From positions 1 through 5,013 of the forward strand of contig CABUTL010000126.1 in NCBI GenBank assembly GCA_902494375.1: a stretch of 5,013 bases of DNA. The letters run 5' to 3'. The position numbers and the translations under genes are program-made. The stretch's first letter is position 1. Every line of letters begins with the position of its first letter. Source of the stretch: an uncultured Collinsella sp. (GTDB lineage: Bacteria > Actinomycetota > Coriobacteriia > Coriobacteriales > Coriobacteriaceae). The notes under the pieces are model-generated. The model did not search any database. It was not told the DNA's origin and was given only the letters and a program-made list of their open reading frames with translations. Shown one piece after another: positions 1 to 4,047 of this stretch.

Positions 1-90
1 ATGATGGGTCTCATCGGCATGGGCAACAACCCCATGGTCGGTGCCACCGTCGCCTGCGCTGTCGCCGTCGAGGAGGCCCTCAAGGCCTAA
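1..90 (+). CDS. C-terminal fragment, probably GGGtGRT-family protein
   Basis: This is the last 29 codons of a gene that begins before the window; the frame is open from base 1 and stops at TAA 88-90. The tail reads MMGLIGMGNNPMVGATVA followed by CAVAVEEALKA. It is small, glycine-rich and ends in a short helix. From memory this closely matches the extreme C-terminus of the so-called GGGtGRT proteins, a conserved family of anaerobic bacteria whose biochemical role I cannot state. The ATG codons at 1 and 4 are internal methionines of that motif, not a start: no upstream sequence is available and a 29-residue product is implausible. A strong terminator follows 35 bases after the stop, so this gene ends its transcription unit. 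Coding sense is near certain; the family name rests only on the short tail. Confidence 0.55.
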   Translation: MMGLIGMGNNPMVGATVACAVAVEEALKA

Positions 91-125
91 TCGCGCCCGC
101 GCGATGCTCATATAGTTGAGCTTTG

Positions 126-163
126 GAGCCGCTACCCACCCAGGTAGCGGCTCTTTTTGTTTG
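126..163 (+). terminator. Rho-independent terminator
   Basis: A perfect 11-bp stem, gagccgctacc at 126-136 pairing with ggtagcggctc at 143-153, encloses a 6-base loop. It is followed directly by a T-rich run (tttttgttt, 154-162). It lies 35 bases after the stop of the gene ending at 90 and insulates it from the oxidoreductase gene downstream. Confidence 0.93.
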
Positions 164-346
164 CGCTGTCGCAGGGTAGCTAATGCCGATATATCAGTTG
201 GGGCGAAATACAAGATGTGATGAGATGGAGCGTCAGAGCGTCCATGACGCCCACCTGCCATATTTGCCCTTTACCGATTTGCCGAGTCTTTGCGGCCCCA
301 TTGCCGATCACCCGTGCGACAATGCGCCGGACGAGAAAGGAATCCG
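164..346 (+). other. Non-coding leader upstream of the oxidoreductase
   Basis: This 183-base stretch lies between the terminator and the oxidoreductase start. It must hold that gene's promoter if the gene is transcribed on its own. I see no convincing -35/-10 pair. The only AT-rich candidate is gatatatc at 188-195, with no good -35 at the right distance. A short inverted repeat, gcgtca 230-235 with tgacgc 245-250, could be an operator half-site pair or chance. Open frames here merely run into the gene and show no recognisable protein. Confidence 0.4.
333..340 (+). promoter_or_regulatory. Ribosome binding site fixing the oxidoreductase start
   Basis: The purine-rich gagaaagg lies 6 bases before ATG 347, which is ideal Shine-Dalgarno spacing. 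It favours 347 over the in-frame ATG at 290. The 19 residues that the upstream start would add (MRPHCRSPVRQCAGRERNP) are not typical of the family, which begins just before the dinucleotide-binding strand. Confidence 0.8.
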
Positions 347-1873
347 ATGGAATCGACTGATGTACTGGTAATTGGATCTGGCATTGCGGGCCTTTGCGCC
401 GCCATCGAAGCGGCACGCACGGGTGCAACCGTCACTGTGGCAAGCGCCGGCAAGACTATGAGTGGATCGAGCTTCTTCCCCGGAACCTGGGGCCTAGGGC
501 TTATCGGACCCGTTAACGAAGACGACGAGCAGGACCTCATCGACACCATCCTGGCCGTCGGCGGCGGCGTTGCCGACCCCGAACTCGTCCAAGCGTTCGT
601 CCACGGCATTCCCCAAGCGATTGACTGGCTCGAGCAAGACCTGGGCGTTGAGCTCCAGCGTCCGCAAAGCGCCAAGAGTGCTCAACAAAAGCAATTTATC
701 CCCTGCTTTGACCACAAGACGCGCATGTGGCGCGGCCTCACCCGCAAGCCCCTTGAGGACGCTCTGACGACCTGGATCGAGTCGCTCGGCATTCGCCTGC
801 TCCCCCGCCATGAGCTTATCGACCTTGTTGAGGACACGAACGGCAGAATAACCGGAACCGTACTCTACGACCTTACCGAAAATCGAATCGTGCCCTTTGC
901 TGCCAAGGCCACGGTCATCGCAGCCGGTGGCACAGGCGGCCTGTTCGAGCGCAGCCTTACGTCGGCTGATGTGCTCAGTTCCTCGCAGGCCATCGCGCTG
1001 GCGCACGGCGCAACACTTACTAATATAGAGTTCATGCAGATGATGCCCGGCTTCATCGAGCCCAGGCGTAACTTGGTCTTCAATGAGAAAACCTGGCGCT
1101 ACGTGCACGTAGACCAGCCGGTAGATATTGCCGACGACAAGCTGGACGACCTGCTCGAGCAGCGCTCTGGATATGGTCCCTTCACGTCACGCTTGGCCTC
1201 CCGCGCTATCGATTTCGTCATCGATCAGGCAGGTGTCGAAGGCCTGGCACTCCACTACGACTTCCCCCGCGAGGATGTCCCAGAGTTTGTGCAGACCTTT
1301 GCCACCTGGCTGCAAGACGAGCACGGCATCGCGCCGACCGACGAGATGCGCGTTGCGATGTATGCCCACGCTGCTAACGGCGGCATCAAGATCGATAAGA
1401 CCGCGCACACGGGCGTTGAGGGCCTCTACGCTTGCGGCGAGGCGACAGGCGGCATGCACGGCGCCGACCGCATTGGTGGCTTGTCAAGCGCCAACGGCAT
1501 CGTATTCGGACGTATCGCGGGCGCATCGGCAGCCCTCACAGCGCAGAAAGAGCCTGAGGCGGCCCTGAAGGCGGATATCACCCTCCCCCAGTACGGCATT
1601 GCCACAACAGATGCCGAACGCCTGACACACAGCCTTAGGCACACGATGAGCACCTTTTGCATGATCAACAGGACCGAAACAGGCCTATCCGAGGCACTAC
1701 ACGAGCTTGAGGGCTTGAAGACGGAGGCAACGACCTTGAGCACACAGAAAGCCCAGGACAGCGAAGTCGCAGCCCTCGCCCGCCTACAGTCGCAGATTCG
1801 ACTAGCACAGGAAATGGTCAAAGCCATGCGCAAGCGGACCGAAAGCCTCGGATCGCACTATCGTGCAGACTAA
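347..1873 (+). CDS. FAD-dependent oxidoreductase, fumarate reductase / L-aspartate oxidase superfamily
   Basis: A 508-residue flavoprotein, probably cytoplasmic: there is no signal peptide, membrane segment or heme motif. Residues 5-15 (DVLVIGSGIAG) form the N-terminal FAD-binding Rossmann motif GxGxxG, and 190-197 (VIAAGGTG) is the second conserved FAD-domain motif. The capping region spans roughly 235-340. The block HAANGGIKID (341-350), then GLYACGEATGGMHGADR (359-375), is the typical C-terminal half of the flavin domain. Residues 420-508 form a helical tail ending SLGSHYR, as in SdhA, FrdA and NadB. Compared with those enzymes, the catalytic-type Arg286, His341 and Arg375 appear retained. 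The usual EFxQxHPT motif is EFMQMMPG (228-235), so its substrate-contacting His is Met233. The segment after residue 38 (SGSSFFPGTWG) lacks the histidine that carries covalent FAD in succinate dehydrogenase. No iron-sulphur or membrane-anchor gene lies beside it, so it is unlikely to be a classical Sdh/Frd complex. Substrate is unknown; a soluble enoate or fumarate-type reductase or an amino/hydroxy-acid oxidase are the main options. Family confidence is high, exact function low. Confidence 0.9.
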   Translation: MESTDVLVIGSGIAGLCAAIEAARTGATVTVASAGKTMSGSSFFPGTWGLGLIGPVNEDDEQDLIDTILAVGGGVADPELVQAFVHGIPQAIDWLEQDLGVELQRPQSAKSAQQKQFIPCFDHKTRMWRGLTRKPLEDALTTWIESLGIRLLPRHELIDLVEDTNGRITGTVLYDLTENRIVPFAAKATVIAAGGTGGLFERSLTSADVLSSSQAIALAHGATLTNIEFMQMMPGFIEPRRNLVFNEKTWRYVHVDQPVDIADDKLDDLLEQRSGYGPFTSRLASRAIDFVIDQAGVEGLALHYDFPREDVPEFVQTFATWLQDEHGIAPTDEMRVAMYAHAANGGIKIDKTAHTGVEGLYACGEATGGMHGADRIGGLSSANGIVFGRIAGASAALTAQKEPEAALKADITLPQYGIATTDAERLTHSLRHTMSTFCMINRTETGLSEALHELEGLKTEATTLSTQKAQDSEVAALARLQSQIRLAQEMVKAMRKRTESLGSHYRAD

Positions 1874-1935
1874 ATCGATTCTCACTTTGAGTTTGATCAC
1901 AACTTCTCAACATGCATCGAGTCCCGTAAGCAAGA

Positions 1936-1994
1936 TTCCCCTAAGGAGAACGCGCCTACGGGGCTTTAGCCGTGTTTCCCTAAGGGAATCACGG
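1936..1994. repeat. Pair of related TTCCC-TAA-GG palindromes
   Basis: The first unit, ttcccctaaggagaa at 1936-1950, is a palindrome with one mismatch. The second, 1970-1994, pairs ccgtg with cacgg and ttccc with gggaa around a taa loop, giving 10 base pairs with one T-T mismatch. Both centre on a CCNTAAGG core. A similar cccgtaag occurs at 1923-1930 without the opposite arm. The second hairpin lies 96 bases after the oxidoreductase stop and could help stabilise or end that transcript, but no T run follows it. Confidence 0.6.
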
Positions 1995-2047
1995 TGCAGA
2001 TTACTCAGCTCCGCGCCCTTTCGGGTTCGACCCCATGCGAGGTCAAC

Positions 2048-2077
2048 AAAAAACGACCAGCCTGAGCCAGTCGCTTT
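2048..2077 (-). terminator. Degenerate copy of the tRNA-operon terminator
   Basis: Read on the minus strand, AAAGCGAC pairs with GTCGTTTT around a 12-base loop and runs into a T tract, as in the intact copy at 2224-2254. One G-C pair of that copy has become a G-U wobble here (deleted G next to 2053). It may still act as a back-up terminator for read-through from the tRNA operon. Confidence 0.6.
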
Positions 2078-2090
2078 AACAATCTTTGGG

Positions 2091-2107
2091 TGGGCCGTCA
2101 GGGGGTC
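2091..2107 (-). pseudogene. tRNA-Lys 3'-end remnant
   Basis: On the minus strand these 17 bases read GACCCCCTGACGGCCCA. This is identical to the last part of the T-loop, the 3' side of the T-stem, the 3' acceptor strand and A73 of the tRNA-Lys at 2387-2459. The remaining 56 or so bases of the tRNA are absent and are replaced by unrelated hairpin sequence. It cannot fold as a tRNA. Confidence 0.8.
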
Positions 2108-2108
2108 A

Positions 2109-2178
2109 GCCTGCTGCGCAGGCGGTCACTGCGGCGCTTCGCGCCTTGCGCGCTGCGCTGGCAAATGCTTACGCATTT
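2109..2178. repeat. Block of stacked short hairpins
   Basis: Three perfect hairpins follow one another within 70 bases. Hairpin 1 pairs gcctgc 2109-2114 with gcaggc 2118-2123. Hairpin 2 pairs ggcgc 2133-2137 with gcgcc 2141-2145. Hairpin 3 pairs aaatgc 2163-2168 with gcattt 2173-2178. A weaker gcgc repeat lies at 2148-2158. On the minus strand the loops are GCA, GAA and GTAA, the last being a GNRA-type tetraloop. The block fills the gap between the two copies of the direct repeat. It could be a small REP-like repeat element or structured RNA; I do not recognise a named family. Confidence 0.7.
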
Positions 2179-2179
2179 C

Positions 2180-2284
2180 CTCAGCTCCGCGCCCCGACGG
2201 GTTCGACCCCATGCGAGGTCAACAAAAAAGCGACCAGCCTAAGCCAGTCGCTTTAACATGCTTTGGGTGGGCCGTCAGGGGTTC
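2180..2284 (-). repeat. Direct repeat copy 2: tRNA-Lys 3' end and its terminator
   Basis: This is the intact partner of the repeat at 2004-2107. Its right end, from 2268, is the 3' part of the complete tRNA-Lys gene. Its middle is the terminator of the tRNA operon. Its left end (ctcagctccgcgcc, gttcgaccccatgcg) is flanking sequence downstream of the operon. Because this copy is continuous with a complete tRNA, it is likely the parent. Confidence 0.85.
2224..2254 (-). terminator. Rho-independent terminator of the tRNA operon
   Basis: On the minus strand AAAGCGAC (2254-2247) pairs perfectly with GTCGCTTT (2234-2227) around a 12-base loop, and the T run continues to 2224. It begins 13 bases after the 3' end of the last tRNA-Lys. 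In the + direction the trailing T run is only three bases, so it would stop convergent oxidoreductase transcripts poorly. Confidence 0.88.
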
Positions 2285-2340
2285 GAACCCTGGACCTTGG
2301 GATTAAGAGTCCCCTGCTCTACCAACTGAGCTAACGACCC
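2268..2340 (-). tRNA. tRNA-Lys (anticodon CTT), distal copy
   Basis: This is a 73-base cloverleaf on the minus strand. Acceptor GGGTCGT pairs with ACGGCCC (one G-U), the D-stem is GCTC/GAGC, the anticodon loop CTCTTAA gives CTT, the T-arm is CAGGG TTCGAAC CCCTG, and the discriminator is A73. The anticodon stem GGGGA/TCCCA has a G-A mismatch at its outer pair (27-43), also present in the second copy. The three bases after A73 read CCC, so the CCA end is not fully encoded and must be completed by CCA-adding enzyme. It is last in a His-Lys-Lys operon and is followed by the terminator at 2224-2254. Confidence 0.95.
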
Positions 2341-2344
2341 AAAG

Positions 2345-2370
2345 CTAAAGTCCGTTGTGGCGGACTTTAG
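2345..2370 (-). other. Perfect hairpin between the two tRNA-Lys genes
   Basis: A 10-bp perfect inverted repeat, ctaaagtccg 2345-2354 with cggactttag 2361-2370, has a 6-base loop and fills most of the 46-base spacer. On the minus strand the hairpin is followed only by CTTT before the next tRNA begins. It is therefore more likely an RNA-processing or spacer hairpin than an efficient terminator, although partial termination is possible. Confidence 0.75.
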
Positions 2371-2383
2371 ATGAGATATCGTG

Positions 2384-2459
2384 TGGTGGGCCGTCAGGGG
2401 GTCGAACCCTGGACCTTGGGATTAAGAGTCCCCTGCTCTACCAACTGAGCTAACGACCC
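2384..2459 (-). tRNA. tRNA-Lys (anticodon CTT), proximal copy, CCA encoded
   Basis: The mature body is 2387-2459 (73 bases) and the CCA end is encoded at 2386-2384. It is identical to the copy at 2268-2340 except for one T-loop base: the loop is TTCGACC here and TTCGAAC there. The anticodon loop is CTCTTAA, reading AAG codons. The T-stem CAGGG/CCCTG is intact, and the same G27-A43 mismatch caps the anticodon stem. AAG looks like the preferred lysine codon in the neighbouring genes, which would fit two gene copies. Confidence 0.95.
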
Positions 2460-2481
2460 GATATCAACACGAAGCAAGAAC

Positions 2482-2559
2482 TGGGGTGGGTAAAGGGACT
2501 CGAACCCTCGACCTACGGGACCACAACCCGTCGCTCTAGCCAACTGAGCTACACCCACC
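2482..2559 (-). tRNA. tRNA-His (anticodon GTG)
   Basis: This is a complete cloverleaf on the minus strand. Acceptor GTGGGTG pairs with TACCCAC (one G-U), the D-stem is GCTC/GAGC, and the anticodon stem ACGGG/CCCGT carries loop TTGTGGT with anticodon GTG. The T-arm is GAGGG TTCGAGT CCCTT. The histidine identity element is present: an encoded G-1 (complement of 2559) opposite discriminator C73 (complement of 2485). CCA is encoded at 2484-2482. It is the first gene of the His-Lys-Lys operon, with its promoter just upstream at 2586-2614. Confidence 0.96.
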
Positions 2560-2585
2560 GTGTCCTGTGCGCTTCGCGCTCGACT

Positions 2586-2614
2586 ATTATTGCAAGGAAC
2601 GCCACGTGATGCAA
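2586..2614 (-). promoter_or_regulatory. Promoter of the tRNA operon
   Basis: On the minus strand a -35-like TTGCAT (2614-2609) and a -10 AATAAT (2591-2586, five of six to consensus) are separated by exactly 17 bases, about 27 bases before the tRNA-His 5' end. The region just upstream of the -35 (2621-2646) is rich in A and T tracts, like an UP element of a stable-RNA promoter. The sequence after the -10 is GC-rich, as expected of a growth-rate-controlled discriminator. Assignment is by inspection only. Confidence 0.7.
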
Positions 2615-2621
2615 GCCCCAA

Positions 2622-2640
2622 TTTTCAAGAATTTTGAAAA
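2622..2640. repeat. AT-rich inverted repeat in the divergent promoter region
   Basis: Ttttcaa (2622-2628) and ttgaaaa (2634-2640) form a 7-bp inverted repeat around 5 bases. It lies between the tRNA operon promoter and the aminotransferase gene. It could be an operator for the aminotransferase or part of the A-tract UP element of the tRNA promoter; the sequence cannot decide. Confidence 0.5.
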
Positions 2641-2724
2641 GAGTTTTTCGAGCGCGTTTCGAGCAATTCCCACCGGTTCCATAGGAGTAAACTTGCCCCA
2701 CTGCAAATCCTCGAAAGGACCGGC

Positions 2725-3906
2725 ATGAAAGAACTCTCCAACCGCACGGCAACATTTACCGATTCGGTCATCCGCCGCATGACACGCATCTCCAATAAGT
2801 ACGATGCCGTCAATCTCTCGCAGGGCTTCCCCGACTTCGATCCTCCGGCGCAGCTGCTCAACAGCCTGAGCACCATCGCCGCCGACCCCAAGCCGCTCTA
2901 CCACCAGTACTCCATTACCTGGGGCTCCCAGGCCATGCGCGAGGCGCTCGCCGCCAAACAGGAGCACTTTATGGGCATGCCGATCGACCCCAACCAGAAT
3001 ATCGTGGTCACCTGCGGCTCCACCGAGGCCATGATGGCCGCCATGATGACGGTTACGAACCCCGGAGACAAGGTCGTCATCTTCTCGCCGTTCTACGAGA
3101 ACTACGGCGCTGACACGATTCTTTCGGGTGCCGAGCCCATCTATGTGCCGCTCAACCCGCCCACATTCGACTTTGACCGCGAGACGCTCGAGGCAGCCTT
3201 CCGCGACAACGACCCCAAGGCCATCGTCCTGTGCAACCCTTCCAACCCTTGCGGCAAGGTCTTTACGCGCGAGGAGCTCACCTTCATCGCCGACCTCTGC
3301 AAAAAGTACGACGCCTACTGCATTACCGACGAGGTATACGAGCACATCGTCTACGCGCCCCACGAGCACGTCTATATGGCCACGCTGCCCGGCATGTTCG
3401 AGCGAACCATCAGCTGCAGCTCGCTGTCTAAGACGTACTCCATCACCGGTTGGCGCCTGGGCTACACCATCGCCCCGGCCCAGATCACCGAGCGTATCAA
3501 GAAGGTCCACGACTTTCTCACCGTGGGTGCCGCCGCTCCCCTGCAGGAAGCCGTTGTCACCGCCCTCAACTTCGACGACAGCTATTACGATGAGGTCCTC
3601 GACCTCTACACCGCCAAACGCGACCTGTTCTGCCAGGGGCTCGATAGCATCGGTCTTGAGCATAACGTGCCGCAGGGCGCCTACTACGTCATGATGGACA
3701 TCTCTGAGTTTGGCTATGACAGCGACCTCGAATTCTGCGAGGACCTCGCATCCAAGGTGGGCGTGGGCGCCGTGCCCGGCTCGAGCTTCTTCCGCGAGCC
3801 TGTCAACCATCTGATTCGTTTCCACTTTGCCAAGCGGGATGAGACGCTTAACGCGGCACTGGAGAACCTCAAGTCGCTACGTGATAAAATCAAGCCGCGC
3901 GGGTAA
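2725..3906 (+). CDS. PLP-dependent class I/II aminotransferase (YbdL / kynurenine aminotransferase-like)
   Basis: A complete 393-residue cytoplasmic fold-type I aminotransferase, the usual length. The start ATG 2725 follows gaaagga (2713-2719) by 5 bases, and the protein opens with the family's N-terminal arm. VNLSQGFPDFDPP (29-41) is the substrate-binding segment. GSTEAM (98-103) is the phosphate-cradle region. NPSNPCGK (171-178) supplies Asn174. TDEVYEH (201-207) supplies Asp202 for the pyridine nitrogen and Tyr205. SLSKTYSITGWRLGY (233-247) holds the Schiff-base Lys236. LIRFHFAK (363-370) supplies Arg365 for the substrate carboxylate. The motif set and spacing resemble methionine aminotransferase YbdL and kynurenine/glutamine transaminases more than AspC. 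It likely moves an amino group from methionine, an aromatic or another neutral amino acid to a 2-oxo acid. N-succinyldiaminopimelate aminotransferase is a possible alternative annotation. It is monocistronic, with a terminator 25 bases after the stop. Family near certain, substrate inferred. Confidence 0.95.
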   Translation: MKELSNRTATFTDSVIRRMTRISNKYDAVNLSQGFPDFDPPAQLLNSLSTIAADPKPLYHQYSITWGSQAMREALAAKQEHFMGMPIDPNQNIVVTCGSTEAMMAAMMTVTNPGDKVVIFSPFYENYGADTILSGAEPIYVPLNPPTFDFDRETLEAAFRDNDPKAIVLCNPSNPCGKVFTREELTFIADLCKKYDAYCITDEVYEHIVYAPHEHVYMATLPGMFERTISCSSLSKTYSITGWRLGYTIAPAQITERIKKVHDFLTVGAAAPLQEAVVTALNFDDSYYDEVLDLYTAKRDLFCQGLDSIGLEHNVPQGAYYVMMDISEFGYDSDLEFCEDLASKVGVGAVPGSSFFREPVNHLIRFHFAKRDETLNAALENLKSLRDKIKPRG

Positions 3907-3931
3907 GGACGGCCCGGCAACTAAAGCAACC

Positions 3932-3974
3932 AAAGAAGCCCCGCACCGCCCGCCACGTTGCGAGGCTTCTTTTT
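3932..3974 (+). terminator. Rho-independent terminator after the aminotransferase
   Basis: Aaagaagcc (3932-3940) pairs with ggcttcttt (3964-3972). After one C-A mismatch the stem continues with cgca 3942-3945 and tgcg 3959-3962. The T run 3970-3974 follows. It separates the aminotransferase from the sugar-kinase gene. Confidence 0.9.
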
Positions 3975-4003
3975 ATAGCGCTTTCTTAAATGGTTTAGAG
4001 CCT

Positions 4004-4009
4004 TATACT
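4004..4009 (+). promoter_or_regulatory. Probable -10 element of the sugar-kinase promoter
   Basis: Tatact matches the TATAAT consensus at five of six bases and lies 38 bases before the kinase ATG, in a locally AT-rich stretch (3971-4012) just after a terminator. The -35 region (around 3981-3987, ctttctt) is poor, so the promoter may be weak or activator-dependent. Confidence 0.5.
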
Positions 4010-4047
4010 TTAGTCACGGAGCAACTCGTCCCAGAGAGAGGAATATT

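Larger units (their letters stand above)
2004..2107 (-). repeat. Direct repeat copy 1: decayed duplicate of tRNA-Lys 3' end and terminator
   Basis: This stretch matches 2180-2284 almost base for base: ctcagctccgcgccc at the left edge, then the shared gttcgaccccatgcgaggtc, a hairpin with a six-A run, and ctttgggtgggccgtcaggg at the right edge. The copies differ by a few substitutions (for example ttt against cga at 2019-2021) and one missing G in the terminator stem. Similarity starts at 2004 and ends abruptly at 2107, inside what would be the T-loop of a tRNA-Lys. Copies begin 176 bases apart. Confidence 0.88.
1874..2267. other. Palindrome-rich intergenic region without a protein gene
   Basis: About 390 bases separate the + strand oxidoreductase from the minus-strand tRNA operon that converges on it. 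I see no credible coding sequence. From left to right it holds: two related palindromes centred near 1943 and 1982; a first copy of a roughly 100-base repeat (2004-2107) that includes a degenerate terminator and a tRNA-Lys 3' remnant; a block of three strong hairpins (2109-2178); and a second repeat copy (2180-2284) that includes the real terminator and runs into the intact tRNA-Lys gene. No clear T-tailed terminator for the oxidoreductase is visible on the + strand. Confidence 0.8.

Noticed and set aside
183..371. Plus-strand 62-residue frame in the leader
   Set aside because: It overlaps the oxidoreductase start in another frame, lacks a Shine-Dalgarno sequence and shows no protein pattern.
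494..1108. Minus-strand 204-codon frame opposite the oxidoreductase
   Set aside because: It is a shadow of a complete flavoprotein gene with no recognisable domain or ribosome binding site.
2108..2178. Hairpin block considered as classical REP/RAYT element
   Set aside because: There is no GTAG-type 5' signature and no transposase-like gene in the window, so only the neutral description of stacked hairpins is supported.
2004..2284. Two-copy repeat considered as a CRISPR or attenuator array
   Set aside because: There are only two copies, of unequal context. They contain terminators and tRNA sequence, with no regular short spacers and no cas genes.
1863..2306. Plus-strand 147-residue open frame
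   Set aside because: It spans the palindromes, the terminators and part of an antisense tRNA, has no ribosome binding site and translates the direct repeat twice. It has no protein-like features.
2394..2621. Minus-strand 75-residue open frame containing AQLARATGCGPVGRGFESL
   Set aside because: It is the translation of the tRNA-His and tRNA-Lys genes; this peptide pattern is a well-known artefact of reading tRNA genes as protein.
2587..3825. Long minus-strand open frame of 412 codons opposite the aminotransferase
   Set aside because: It mirrors a strongly biased GC-rich coding sequence. The product is a low-complexity V/G/D/E-rich shadow, whereas the plus strand has all the catalytic motifs.
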